Assembly: GCA_007748055.1 (NCBI GenBank)
Contig: CP036279.1
Span: 5,828,001-5,892,000, forward strand
Direction of reading: 5' to 3'
From: Kolteria novifilia
Lineage (GTDB): Bacteria > Planctomycetota > Planctomycetia > Kolteriales > Kolteriaceae
Length of the DNA stretch: 64,000 bases
Part shown: in pieces, positions 53,697-63,004 of the stretch
Layout: each line of letters starts with the position of its first letter
How positions within the stretch are numbered: position 1 is the stretch's first letter
Made by a program: the position numbers and the translations under genes
The notes under the pieces: model-generated
What the model was told of the DNA's origin: nothing
The model's input: only the letters and a program-made list of their open reading frames with translations
The model's database searches: none

Positions 53697-56600
53697 TCAG
53701 TCATTCAGATGGGGCGCCAGCTTCGGGTCTTTCGCTAGATCGAAAACGTAGACGGTCCCGTTGGTCGATTTCGCCGCCAACTCACGACCATCCGCGGAAA
53801 AGGACGACAATCCGAGGCGGCCACCGACAGGCGCCACCGCGTACTTCGCGACTTCCTTCCACGAGCGCGTATCCCAGATCCTGATGAACTGGTAGGCACT
53901 CTCGACGAAGAGCTTGCCGGAGGGATGGAACTCGCCGGTGGGAAACCAGTCCTCGCCGATGGTCGCGACCTCGCGCCCGTTCGCGGTCTCCCAAACATGG
54001 ATCCCCCGATCGTCCTGACCAATGACCCCGATCGAAGCGATGCGTTCTCCATCGGGAGAAAACGCGAGGTAGTCGACCCTCGACGTTTGCGCCTTCCATT
54101 CGAGCAGCGTCTTTGCGCTGTCGACGTCGAGGAGCCGGATTCGACCATCGCGGGAACCGAGAGCGACTACTCGGGAATCGTTCGAAAGGATGCCCCGCAT
54201 GACGCGGAACTCGGGAGAGCTCAGCTCGCGTGGCGGCAGCTTTCCCTCGAGGTCGTCGAGCCACGCCTCTCCCTTGGAGCACGAAATGCACCAGCGGCCA
54301 TCCCGACTGAGGCTGGCTCGCGGGCGTTCGTCGTACCGCTTGGTTTGGAAGAGCTGATCACCCAAACGCACGTTCCAGACCGCCACCGCGCCATCATCGC
54401 TCGTCGCGACGAGCCGGTCGGTGGCGTGGTCGAAGGAGGCCGCGGCGACGTTGGGAAACGAGAACCGCTTCAGCTCCTTACCCGATCGCACCTCACCAAC
54501 GGCGACCTCGTCCGGAGCGGAAAGAACCGCACTGAGCAGGGCGCCATCAGGGGCGAAGACGACACCGGAGTAGTCGGTCCCGGCGCCACCAAATCGCCGG
54601 CGTTCGGTGTGCGACGCGATGTCCCACGATCCGATCCGGCTGCCGACCCACCAGTAGGTCCAATCGGCCCAGATGAGCGTTTGGCCGTCGGGAGCGATGG
54701 CGAGCGAGCCGAGTGAACGTCCGGGGGCGGTCACGTCCCAGGTGGCGACGCGGTTCTCCTCGTCGACATTCCACCGCGCGAGCGAACCCTCCTCTCCGGC
54801 GGCCGCGTAGATACTCCGTCCATCGGGCGTCACCACGAAATCCTGGACCCGGGCTGACTGGTGGTAGGTACGAAGGCGTTCTCCCGTGGTCGCATCCCAA
54901 AGTTGCAATCTGTTGCCGCTCGTGACGATTGCCTTCTCATCGGGTGTCCAGCAAGCGCTGACGTAGTAGTGCTCCCCCGGAGAGATCTCGAGGATCTGCT
55001 TCCTGGTCGCGACGTCCCAAACACGGACGGTCCCATCGCGCGACGCGGAGAGAAGTCTCTTCCCATCCCGAGAATAGACCAAGTCCAAAATGGTGTCGCG
55101 ATGGCCCTCCAGCGTCGCGATCGGCTTGTGGTGTTTCCAGTCGAACAGTTCGATCCGTCCGCGAGCCTTCTCACCCGAATACGCGATCGAGTTTCCCTTG
55201 GGAGCGAACGCGAACGCATGGATCCCACCGTCCTTCCTCGACAGGTAGCAGGTGTTGAGCTTCGCTCCGCTGGCGGTGTCGAACACCTTGATCATTCCTT
55301 CGGAGCTTCCCCCATAGGCGCTGCCGTCGGCGGTGTACGCGACATGCATCACTCCCGGTGAGTCGAGGGAGTGAACCTGAAGCTCTTCTCCGGTCAGGAC
55401 ATTCCAAAGCTTCAAGCGACCATCGGAACTCCCCGCGAGGAGCTTCGTCCCATCGGGGCTGATCGCGAGATCGTTGACCCGTTTCCAGAACGGCATCGGC
55501 GGACCGCCGTAGACTCCCTCGAGCGGCACGTTCTCCCCGACGGGAGGATCGACGACCATCTCCTGGTCAGACGTCGGAGCCGGATCGGATTTCGGTGACC
55601 GATCGGGCAGCGCGGCGGGAGGCGACGCTCGCTTGGTCGCGGCGGGATCGCCAGCGGGAGCCATGGCACCGGGGCTTTTCACCTTCACCGTCTTGCCGTC
55701 GACCTCGATCGAGCCCCCGTCGGGAACGGTGACGCGCGCGACTTCGTTGCCTTCGCGATCGCGAACCGTGACGACGATACCCGCGACGACGACGCCCGCG
55801 AAGAGGACGAGACTAGCGATCGCCGTCGGCAGCACCCAGCCGGGACGGCGGCGTTCGAGCTGACTCGACTCGGTGGGAGTCGCTCCCACGTGGGTCGCTT
55901 CGGAATCCGCGGAATGCGCGGACTCGATCGTGTCGTCGCCGCGACGTCGCGGCAACTCCTCGGCCGGAATCGTCGCGGTCGCCGAGGCCGCTTCCAGCCA
56001 GTCGGCGGCATCGCTCGCGGCGGTGGCGCTTTCGGTTTGGGTCATCGTCGCGGTCGCCTCGGACGCCATGCAAGCCTCCAAGTCGGCAATGACTTCTTTC
56101 ATCGTTTGATAGCGCTGGGCGGCGTCTTTCGCGACCATCCGTTCAAAGACCTTCTCGAGGCCCTCGGGAATGTCGGGTCGTTTCCGCTTGAGCTTGGGGA
56201 TCGGCGAGTTGACGTGGGCGTGGATCTTCTCGTAGGGGGTCTCGCCCTTGTAGATCGGCTTGCCGACGAGCAGGAAGTAGAGCGTGCAGCCGAGGCTGTA
56301 GATGTCCGCGCGGGCGTCGGCCCCTTTGGTGCTCGTGGCTTGTTCGGGAGCGATATAGTCGATCGTCCCCATCACCATCCCGCTGACGGTGAGTTGGTCG
56401 TTGGCCTCCTCGGCGACCTCGGCCTCGAATCGGGCGAGCCCCATGTCGAGGACCTTGACCGTCCCCTCGGGATCGAGCAGCATGTTTCCCGGCTTGACGT
56501 CGCGGTGAACAATGCCCTTGCTGTGGGCGTAGCCGAGACCGCGCCCGGCGTCGATAACGGCCCGAATCGCCTTGGCCACCGGCATCGGTCCCTTCTTTCG

Positions 56601-57077
56601 GACCAAGTCGGTCAGATTGGGCCCTTCGACCAGTTCGGTCACGAGGTAGTGCAAGCCGCCCGACTCGCCGGCGTCGAACGCGGTGACGATGTTTTGATGG
56701 ATGAGCTTCGCGGCCGCCCTGACTTCGCGACGGAACCGCTGCACCTTGGCCTGGGTCTTCATCGCCGCGGTCGGGAGGATCTTCAGCGCGACCTCGCGAT
56801 CCATGGTTCGGTGCCGAGCCCGGAAGACGACGCCCATCCCCCCGGCACCGAGTTTGTCGACCAGGACGTAGTCGCCAATCGAGAGGTTCTTGCCCCGTCC
56901 CTGGTAGATCATCGAGGCCTGGTAGGTGGTCAGTTTGCGATCGAGGACAAGCCGCTTGCCGAGCGCTTCGGCGTCCGCGTCTTCGGGGAGTTCCGCCCGC
57001 AGATCGCGCATCGCTCCTTCGTCCACCAAACCGGTGGCGAGAATATCCTCGGCGAATTTGACCAGCGTCGGCGGCAT
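53697..57077 (-). CDS. Ser/Thr protein kinase with WD40 propeller (tandem kinase 3)
   Basis: A 1126-residue kinase from the ATG at 57077 ([20 protein letters not shown]), aligned with the start of kinases 1 and 2; an ATG at 57113 is an alternative. Kinase domain about 68-335: GAGGMG loop, K99, HRDVKPGN D193, DMG D211, YIAPEQ. A linker with repeated Ser/Thr leads to one TM (about 413-436; [20 protein letters not shown]), then a juxtamembrane [20 protein letters not shown] segment shared with kinase 1. The propeller region (about 520-1120) includes [31 protein letters not shown] and similar WD40 blades. It is closer to kinase 1 in the juxtamembrane region, but its nucleotide sequence is clearly more diverged. 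Confidence 0.9.
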   Translation of the reverse strand: MPPTLVKFAEDILATGLVDEGAMRDLRAELPEDADAEALGKRLVLDRKLTTYQASMIYQGRGKNLSIGDYVLVDKLGAGGMGVVFRARHRTMDREVALKILPTAAMKTQAKVQRFRREVRAAAKLIHQNIVTAFDAGESGGLHYLVTELVEGPNLTDLVRKKGPMPVAKAIRAVIDAGRGLGYAHSKGIVHRDVKPGNMLLDPEGTVKVLDMGLARFEAEVAEEANDQLTVSGMVMGTIDYIAPEQATSTKGADARADIYSLGCTLYFLLVGKPIYKGETPYEKIHAHVNSPIPKLKRKRPDIPEGLEKVFERMVAKDAAQRYQTMKEVIADLEACMASEATATMTQTESATAASDAADWLEAASATATIPAEELPRRRGDDTIESAHSADSEATHVGATPTESSQLERRRPGWVLPTAIASLVLFAGVVVAGIVVTVRDREGNEVARVTVPDGGSIEVDGKTVKVKSPGAMAPAGDPAATKRASPPAALPDRSPKSDPAPTSDQEMVVDPPVGENVPLEGVYGGPPMPFWKRVNDLAISPDGTKLLAGSSDGRLKLWNVLTGEELQVHSLDSPGVMHVAYTADGSAYGGSSEGMIKVFDTASGAKLNTCYLSRKDGGIHAFAFAPKGNSIAYSGEKARGRIELFDWKHHKPIATLEGHRDTILDLVYSRDGKRLLSASRDGTVRVWDVATRKQILEISPGEHYYVSACWTPDEKAIVTSGNRLQLWDATTGERLRTYHQSARVQDFVVTPDGRSIYAAAGEEGSLARWNVDEENRVATWDVTAPGRSLGSLAIAPDGQTLIWADWTYWWVGSRIGSWDIASHTERRRFGGAGTDYSGVVFAPDGALLSAVLSAPDEVAVGEVRSGKELKRFSFPNVAAASFDHATDRLVATSDDGAVAVWNVRLGDQLFQTKRYDERPRASLSRDGRWCISCSKGEAWLDDLEGKLPPRELSSPEFRVMRGILSNDSRVVALGSRDGRIRLLDVDSAKTLLEWKAQTSRVDYLAFSPDGERIASIGVIGQDDRGIHVWETANGREVATIGEDWFPTGEFHPSGKLFVESAYQFIRIWDTRSWKEVAKYAVAPVGGRLGLSSFSADGRELAAKSTNGTVYVFDLAKDPKLAPHLND

Positions 57078-57149
57078 GAACACGTCACAAGCAAGAGGCG
57101 TCGTCGCCTTCATTCCCGTCGGAACAGAATCCGATCGACAGCAGCATTG

Positions 57150-57162
57150 TAGACTAATCGAC
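57150..57162 (-). promoter_or_regulatory. 13-bp upstream motif shared by kinases 2 and 3 (copy 2)
   Basis: tagactaatcgac on the plus strand (GTCGATTAGTCTA toward kinase 3), 73-85 bp upstream of the start at 57077. On the coding strand it is followed by a TACAAT sequence that could be a -10 box. Confidence 0.45.
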
Positions 57163-57252
57163 TCACGACATTCCACCAATGGAGAAACTGATCGACCCCG
57201 TTCATGCTCATTGTTGGGGCAAGCTCACTGGCGTTTGGGGTGGCGATGCCGA

Positions 57253-58752
57253 CTAGGTCCCCTCCCGTCCACCGCGAAAGGGCCGCAACCCGCGAGCGAG
57301 GTTCGCGTGGCGAGCGCCGTGCTCGCCTCCCGTGGGAACCATGACCAATCGGCCGGGCGACGGATGACCGTCGCGATCCTCCTCTCCCGCGACTTGCGAC
57401 CAAACGCGAGCGGATGACTGCGTCGGCATCGCCCACGCCCCCGCCGAGGGTTGAGGGAGGCTCGGTTCGACCCGCGTCTCGTTTGAGAGTGGCCGACGGG
57501 CGGACTGGTGATTGCCGACGACGGGGATGGAGTTCGCTCCGGCGAAAGTAATCGCCAGAAGTGCGCCGAGACCAGCGACCAACCCCGGAGTCGCCCGATG
57601 CCGACGTTCCTCCCCCAGCGTGCTCCACGGCAGGAGACACTCCGCCAGTCCGCGATACCAAGTCGTCTGGCTCTTGCCCGCGAGTTTCGCGGTCTTCGAC
57701 GGCGACGCGGCGACCGACATCTTCAACGCCGCACCACCGGTAAGAACGCACTCGAGGTCGGCCAAGAGATCACTCATCGTCTGGTAGCGGTCCTCCCGGT
57801 TCTTCGCGACCATCCGTTCGAAGATCGCCTGGAGCCTCTTGGGGACATCCGACCGGCGCTCCGCAAGGCTCGGGATCGGATCGTAGATGTGGGCGTGAAT
57901 CTTTTCGAACGATGACGAGTGCCCATAGATCGGCTTGCCGGTAAGCAAGTAGCAGAGCGTACATCCGAGACTGTAGATGTCCGCGCGGGCGTCCGCGTCC
58001 TTCATGTTCGCGGCTTGCTCGGGGGCGATGTAGTCCGACGTCCCCATCACGATGCCGGTCGCGGTCAGTTCGGGATTGGCTCCCGGCATCGACTCCGAAT
58101 CCAGTCGGGCCAACCCCAAGTCGAGCACCTTGACCGTGCCGTCGGGAGCGAGCAGCATGTTGCCCGGCTTAACGTCGCGGTGAACGACCCCACGCTCGTG
58201 AGCGTGAGCCAACCCGCGGGCGGCATCGATCGTCGCCTTCACGGCTTGCTCGACGCTCATCGGACCGAGACTGGCCACGTAGTCGCACAAGTTCGGCCCA
58301 TCGACCAGTTCCGTCACCAGGTAGTGATGGCCCCGGTACTCGCGTGCATCGAGCGCGGTGACGATGTTCGGGTGGAAGAGACGGGCGGCCGCCTTCACCT
58401 CACGGCGGAATCGACGGACGTTCTCGGGCGAGGCGAGCGCCCACGCCGGCAAGAGCTTCAGGGCGACCTCGCGCTCCATGTGGCGATGATAGGCCCGAAA
58501 GACGACCCCCATTCCGCCCTCGCCCATGTGATCCAAGAGAATGTAGTCGTCGATGCTCGGCCGATCGACCAGATCCGCTGGCAGAAGGGCCGCGAGATAG
58601 AGCCGGAGGTCATCGTCGCTCGAAAGCGACGTGCTGATGGAGGCCGTGTCGTTCGCGTTGGGGACGTGGGTGATGATTGACTGGGGATCCGATCGCGTCT
58701 CCGCGTCGGCGTCCACGGCAGCTTTCCCGAATTCCGAGAGGGTATACGACAT
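57253..58752 (-). CDS. Ser/Thr protein kinase without WD40 propeller (tandem kinase 4)
   Basis: A 499-residue kinase from the ATG at 58752 (MSYTLSEFGKAAVDADAETR), first in transcription order of the four-kinase array. The kinase domain is about 68-335 with GEGGMG, K99, HRDVKPGN D193, DLG (D211) and YIAPEQ, at the same residue positions as in kinases 1-3. A TM is likely at about 408-430 (LVAGLGALLAITFAG). Only about 65 mostly polar residues follow (RRPLSNETRVEPSLPQPS onward). The long C-terminal propeller of its paralogues is absent, so it is either a naturally short kinase or a truncated duplicate. No frameshift remnant of a propeller was found in the 175 bp downstream. The catalytic core looks intact. 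Confidence 0.88.
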   Translation of the reverse strand: MSYTLSEFGKAAVDADAETRSDPQSIITHVPNANDTASISTSLSSDDDLRLYLAALLPADLVDRPSIDDYILLDHMGEGGMGVVFRAYHRHMEREVALKLLPAWALASPENVRRFRREVKAAARLFHPNIVTALDAREYRGHHYLVTELVDGPNLCDYVASLGPMSVEQAVKATIDAARGLAHAHERGVVHRDVKPGNMLLAPDGTVKVLDLGLARLDSESMPGANPELTATGIVMGTSDYIAPEQAANMKDADARADIYSLGCTLCYLLTGKPIYGHSSSFEKIHAHIYDPIPSLAERRSDVPKRLQAIFERMVAKNREDRYQTMSDLLADLECVLTGGAALKMSVAASPSKTAKLAGKSQTTWYRGLAECLLPWSTLGEERRHRATPGLVAGLGALLAITFAGANSIPVVGNHQSARRPLSNETRVEPSLPQPSAGAWAMPTQSSARVWSQVAGEEDRDGHPSPGRLVMVPTGGEHGARHANLARGLRPFRGGREGT

Positions 58753-59089
58753 GTAGGAATTCCCAAAGATACCTGGCTTCGTACGAAGAATTGGTCGTCG
58801 GCCTTTGGAGCGTGGCCCCGAACTCGTTGTCGCCCGTGGACCCTCCACCAAGTGGTTTCCACGAAGAGCGGCGGAACAAGCGAATCGGCTCGATCACTCG
58901 ATGCCTCCTCGCGGAATCCCGTGCCGACGCAGCCAACTGAAGCCTGAGCTGGCATTGAAACGGAGATTCTCGTGTTCCGGCGGCGACAACGCGCCACGTC
59001 TCTACAGAGGAGAACGTTTCGACGTCACTGAATTCCACTCAAGTCGACCGAGAATTCGCCGGTTCCTGCGGAAAAGGACTCTATCGCCC
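58753..59089. other. Divergent intergenic region
   Basis: 337 bp between divergent kinase 4 and the pseudouridine synthase gene. Frames stay open upstream of both genes but lack family similarity. A plausible AAAAGGA ribosome-binding sequence precedes the GTG at 59090. No operator or repeat was recognised. Confidence 0.4.
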
Positions 59090-60043
59090 GTGTCGCGGAC
59101 GCCTTCTCATTTCTTTCGAGCCACCGAGGAGGAAGCGGGGCAAACCATCGCCGCCTTTCTCCGCTCCCATCAAGCACCATTGACGTGGTCGCAAGCCAAA
59201 CGTCTGGTCGGATCGAGCAAGGTCCGCGTTTCGGGGAGCCTCTGCCTCGATCCCTCCCGCCGGCTCCAAGTGGGCGAAGAGGTGGAGATCATGACTCATT
59301 CAGCCCCCTCGGCTCCCGTCTCCGACGACGTCGTCCTCCGCTACGTCGATCAGGACATCGTCGTGGTCGAGAAACCGAGCGGCATGCCCAGCATTCGCCG
59401 ACGGGAGGAGCGTCAGTGGAAGCGCCGGCGCAAGGAACTTCTACCGACCCTCGACGAGGTCGTCCCTGAACTTATGGACACCACCGAGCGACTGCGAATC
59501 CTTCATCGCCTCGACCGCGAGACGAGCGGCTTGCTCGTAATGGCCCTCAACGCCGAGGCCCAAGTGGGCCTGCATCGCCAGTTCGCCGAGCACACCGTCC
59601 TGCGACGCTACGTCGCCATCATCCCGGGAAACCTCGAGGCGATGACATTTCGAAACTACCTAATGCGCGATCGGGGTGATGGCATTCGCGGGGGAAACGA
59701 CGATCCGGCCAGTGGCAAGTTGGCCGTGACGCACGTGGAGCCCGTGGAGACGCTAGGGGACTACCAACTCGTCTCCTGCCGGCTCGAAACGGGGCGAACG
59801 CACCAAATCCGCATTCATCTGGCCGAGCACGGTCATCCCGTCTGCGGCGAACGCGTCTATCACCGCCCGCTCCAGGGCGAGGCGTTCGTCGACCGGAGTG
59901 GCGCCCAACGACTGGCTCTGCACGCGGGGGAGCTCGGCTTCGTTCACCCCCGATCGGGCGAGACGCTTCAGTTCGACATGCCGGCGCCGGAGGACTTCGA
60001 GCGTCTCCGGCGACGACTCTCGAACCGGCGGCGTCCAAGGTGA
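59090..60043 (+). CDS. RluA-family pseudouridine synthase with S4 domain
   Basis: Cytoplasmic RNA-modifying enzyme of about 317 residues from a GTG at 59090 (VSRTPSHFFRATEEEAGQTI). An upstream frame is open to 58805 but lacks family similarity and would be unusually long. The N-terminal S4 RNA-binding domain reads TIAAFLRSHQAPLTWSQAKRLVGSSKVRVSGSL ... LQVGEEVEI. The catalytic domain contains VVEKPSGMPSI and RILHRLDRETSGLLVMA, where the Asp of HRLDRETSG is the nucleophile, then YVAIIPG, CRLETGRTHQIRIHLAEHGHPVCGE and LALHAGELGFVHP. These are the signature motifs of RluA/RluC/RluD. The exact rRNA or tRNA uridine is not predictable. The biotin ligase gene follows after 58 bp in the same direction. 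Confidence 0.88.
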   Translation: MSRTPSHFFRATEEEAGQTIAAFLRSHQAPLTWSQAKRLVGSSKVRVSGSLCLDPSRRLQVGEEVEIMTHSAPSAPVSDDVVLRYVDQDIVVVEKPSGMPSIRRREERQWKRRRKELLPTLDEVVPELMDTTERLRILHRLDRETSGLLVMALNAEAQVGLHRQFAEHTVLRRYVAIIPGNLEAMTFRNYLMRDRGDGIRGGNDDPASGKLAVTHVEPVETLGDYQLVSCRLETGRTHQIRIHLAEHGHPVCGERVYHRPLQGEAFVDRSGAQRLALHAGELGFVHPRSGETLQFDMPAPEDFERLRRRLSNRRRPR

Positions 60044-60101
60044 ACGACGCGTTGGCAACACCTTCGCGTTCGAGGTAACGTAGCCCTCGAGGAAAGCACC
60101 C

Positions 60102-60884
60102 ATGAACCATCTCGACGCGACGCTGCTCAAGAGTGCCACCCAAACGCATCGCCACGTCGGGACGGAGATCGAAGTCCTCTCCGAGACCGACAGCACCAAC
60201 GACCGCTGTCACGAGTACGCCCTTCAGGGACGTCCGGCCGGACTCGTCATCTTCGCCGATCACCAATCCCGAGGCCGAGGCCAACACGGCAGCCGTTGGG
60301 TGGCGCCCCCCGGCACCGCCCTGCTCTTCTCGATCCTTCTCGAACCTCCCGAAGCGCTCGCGGGGCCGGTCTTTCTGACCGCTTGGTCGGCGCTCAGTCT
60401 GGCGGAAGTCCTCGGCGGACTCGGCCTCGATGCGCGCATCAAGTGGCCGAACGATCTTCTGATCGACCAGAAGAAGCTCGCCGGCATCCTCACCGAACGC
60501 CGACGCGGCGCCGTCGTCGGCATCGGACTGAACGTCACCGTCGAGAAAGAGGACCTACCGAGTGAACTCCGCCTGCCGCCCACCTCGGTGGTCGCGGAGG
60601 CCCAGCGTCCGGTCGACCGGACCGAATTGGCGATCGCGATCCTAAAGCGGCTGGAGCAACGCTTTGCCGAAGCGATCGACCACGGCGCCGAGTCGATCCT
60701 CCAAGCCTGGACATCGCACGCCCTGCATCAGCCCGGTGATCGCGTGATCGCCGTCACCCGGCAACTGACGCTCGAGGGCGAATTGACCGACTTGCGCCCC
60801 GATCGCGGCTGTCGTCTTCTTCGCACCAACGGCACCGCGACCACCATCCCGCCAGAGGAACTTCTCCGTTTGGACTTTGCGTGA
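60102..60884 (+). CDS. birA: Biotin-[acetyl-CoA carboxylase] ligase
   Basis: Enzyme that forms biotinyl-AMP and transfers biotin to the biotin carboxyl carrier protein, 260 residues. Visible motifs: STNDRCHEYA, ADHQSRGRGQHGSRW (biotinyl-AMP-binding GRGRxG type loop), LLFSILLEP, ALSLAEVLGGLGLDARIKWPNDLLID (KWPNDL, catalytic-site lysine region), KKLAGILTE, and GIGLNV. The last 50 residues (GDRVIAVTRQLTLEGELTDL) form the small SH3-like C-terminal domain. There is no N-terminal helix-turn-helix, so it is the monofunctional type and not a repressor. The ATG is preceded by GAGGAAAG. It is probably in one unit with the pseudouridine synthase. Confidence 0.94.
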   Translation: MNHLDATLLKSATQTHRHVGTEIEVLSETDSTNDRCHEYALQGRPAGLVIFADHQSRGRGQHGSRWVAPPGTALLFSILLEPPEALAGPVFLTAWSALSLAEVLGGLGLDARIKWPNDLLIDQKKLAGILTERRRGAVVGIGLNVTVEKEDLPSELRLPPTSVVAEAQRPVDRTELAIAILKRLEQRFAEAIDHGAESILQAWTSHALHQPGDRVIAVTRQLTLEGELTDLRPDRGCRLLRTNGTATTIPPEELLRLDFA

Positions 60885-60942
60885 CCTCCACGCTTCGCCT
60901 AAGATGCCTCGTGACATCCGAGTGCCCCGCCAAGACCCGCTG

Positions 60943-60985
60943 TTCGGGTACCACTGGCTGCTTGTCACCCAGTGAGAACGAGTCG
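60943..60985 (+). repeat. Degenerate partial copy of the 86-bp element
   Basis: ggtaccactggctgcttgtc followed by acccagtgag resembles the start of the element at 7766 and 14732 (ggtgccactgactgcttgcc then agccagtg). The tail half is unrecognisable. It is located between the biotin ligase and sulfatase genes. Confidence 0.5.
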
Positions 60986-61100
60986 CGCCACTGACAACCC
61001 GAAGCTAGACGTTTGACCATGCACTAGTTTTGTTCCTCCCAACGTATTGCTTCCCTGACTTGGGCCGACTCACGCTTTCCCCTGACGTCGAGGTAACGCC

Positions 61101-62573
61101 GTGACTCTTTCGAACGTCGCTCGCGGAGCGTTTCTGACCACGCTGCTGCTGCTTCCCAGCTTCGCCCACGCCAACAAGAGTGGGACCGAAAAGCCGAACT
61201 TCATCGTCGTTTTCTGCGACAACCTCGGCTACGGCGATATCGAGCCCTTCGGCTCGAAGCTCCATCGAACGCCGAACTTGAACCGCATGGCGCGCGCGGG
61301 ACGACTCTTCACCCACTTCTGCGTCAGCGCCGGCGTCTGCACCCCCTCGCGAGCGAGCCTGATCACCGGTTGCTACTCCCAACGGGTCAACCTGCATACC
61401 AACGAGCGTGACGGGATCGTCTTGCGACCGATCTCACGGTACGGCCTACACCCCGAGGAAGTCACGATCGCCGAGGTGCTCAAGGGGCTCGGATACACGA
61501 CCGCCTGCATCGGGAAGTGGCATCTCGGGGACCAGCCGCCGTTTCTGCCGACCGCTCAGGGCTTCGATCACTTCTACGGCATCCCCTACAGCGACGACAT
61601 GACCCAGGAGGTGGGCCAGCGGATCGGAAATCGGCTCGATGGTACGAAGTGGCCCCCGCTACCACTGATGGAGAACGACCGCGTCATCGAGGCCCCCGTC
61701 GATCGCAACGGGCTGACCAAACGCTACACCGAACATGCCGTGGAGTTCATCAAGGAGCATCGCGACGAGCCCTTCTTCATCTACCTCCCGCAAGCGATGC
61801 CCGGAAGCACGAAGAAACCCTTCGCGAGCGAGGCCTTTCGCGGGAAGAGTCGTAACGGTCCTTGGGGAGATTCGATCGAAGAACTCGATTGGTCGATCGG
61901 GGAGGTGCTCGACACGCTGGTCGAGGAAGGGATCGACAAGAAGACGCTCGTCGTCTGGACGTCCGACAACGGCGCTCCCATCTCGCGGGTGGTGGGCGAT
62001 CACTCGCGCGGCAGCAACCTCCCGCTGCATGGTCGCGGTTACACGACTTCCGAGGGAGCCTTTCGTGTCCCCACCGTCATGTGGTGGCCTGGAACCGTCC
62101 CGGCCGGTACCGTCTGCACGGAGCTTTGCTCGACCATGGATCTCTTGCCGACCTTCGCCCATCTCGCCGGCGGCAAGGAACCTCAGGATCGGGTCATCGA
62201 CGGCCACGACATTACCGCGTTAATCGAAGGCAAGCCGGGGGCCAAGTCCCCCTACGAGGCCTTCTACTACTACAACGCCGATCAGCTCCAAGCGGTCCGA
62301 AGCGGCCCCTGGAAGCTCTTTCTCCCACTCGATTCCTTCCGGAGCCATCCGCATTTCAAGAAGGGCGAGTCGTCCGAACCACTCCTCTTCAACGTCGTCG
62401 AGGATATCGGCTCGACCAAGAACGTCGCGACGAGTCATCCCGAGGTCGTCGCCCGACTGACAGAACTGGCCGAGCGAGCCCGGAAGGAACTAGGTGACCA
62501 AGGCCGTCCAGGTCAGCAACAACGACCACTTGGCCAAGTCGAGACGCCGACGCCACGGCTCTTGAGCCAATGA
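61101..62573 (+). CDS. Exported sulfatase (arylsulfatase family)
   Basis: A 490-residue sulfatase with a signal peptide (VTLSNVARGAFLTTLLLLPS, cleavage near AHA). Translation begins at the GTG at 61101 (GAGGTAA upstream). Motifs: PNFIVVFCDNLGYGDIEPFG (metal ligands; second Asp of the usual DD is Asn), formylglycine site GVCTPSRASLITG, GKWHLGD (Lys-Trp-His), QGFDHFYGIPYSDDM, and VVWTSDNGAP (Asp-Asn metal ligands). FGly would be made by a generating enzyme not present in this window. Ends in a typical sulfatase tail with charged C-terminus. It belongs to the S1 class; the sulfated substrate, probably a polysaccharide, is unknown. It is independent of the large fusion sulfatase at 25502. Confidence 0.93.
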   Translation: MTLSNVARGAFLTTLLLLPSFAHANKSGTEKPNFIVVFCDNLGYGDIEPFGSKLHRTPNLNRMARAGRLFTHFCVSAGVCTPSRASLITGCYSQRVNLHTNERDGIVLRPISRYGLHPEEVTIAEVLKGLGYTTACIGKWHLGDQPPFLPTAQGFDHFYGIPYSDDMTQEVGQRIGNRLDGTKWPPLPLMENDRVIEAPVDRNGLTKRYTEHAVEFIKEHRDEPFFIYLPQAMPGSTKKPFASEAFRGKSRNGPWGDSIEELDWSIGEVLDTLVEEGIDKKTLVVWTSDNGAPISRVVGDHSRGSNLPLHGRGYTTSEGAFRVPTVMWWPGTVPAGTVCTELCSTMDLLPTFAHLAGGKEPQDRVIDGHDITALIEGKPGAKSPYEAFYYYNADQLQAVRSGPWKLFLPLDSFRSHPHFKKGESSEPLLFNVVEDIGSTKNVATSHPEVVARLTELAERARKELGDQGRPGQQQRPLGQVETPTPRLLSQ

Positions 62574-62594
62574 GGCCGTCGCGGCCGGCTGAGA

Positions 62595-62798
62595 TCATTT
62601 CGTCGGCCGAAGGGAGAGTAGCCCACGTTCGGACTGTTCATCCATCCCTGACGACGTCGTGGCGGAGACGGGTGATCCTTCAATGGAGCAACTTCCGCTT
62701 CCACAGCGATGGCAACCGCGATGGTGTCCGCAGCCGACGAGGACCATCCCCAAGACTCCCATCGCCACCCAACTCACGATCATGCGCATCATCGCCAT
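62595..62798 (-). CDS. Small Cys/His-rich predicted lipoprotein
   Basis: A 67-residue protein, MAMMRMIVSWVAMGVLGMVL then VGCGHHRGCHRCGSGSC. Hydrophobic signal with a lipobox (LVGC), so the mature peptide begins at the Cys, followed by a run containing CGHHRGCHRCGSGSC and a hydrophilic tail. The clustered Cys and His suggest metal or haem binding. Several start codons are clustered at 62783-62798. The purine run GGGGGGGG immediately before 62798 is a ribosome-binding site better spaced for the ATGs at 62792 or 62789. It is convergent with the sulfatase gene (21 bp apart) and divergent from the TPR gene. Not recognised as a known family. Confidence 0.65.
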   Translation of the reverse strand: MAMMRMIVSWVAMGVLGMVLVGCGHHRGCHRCGSGSCSIEGSPVSATTSSGMDEQSERGLLSLRPTK

Positions 62799-63004
62799 CC
62801 CCCCCCCATTCCCCGAGGATTCCTCGAACTCGGATTCCGTTCCGCTGACGTGGGGAGCTATCGGCGATCGAGCCAAAACACTCGGTGAGCCAGGACACAC
62901 TTGGAACTGCTTGGACTCCATTCGGTTGATCGACCCAGAACCCGGGAGGCATTGTTGCTACGATGCGATAGTCGTCACTCAATGTCCGTGTGGAAGCGAA
63001 TCCC

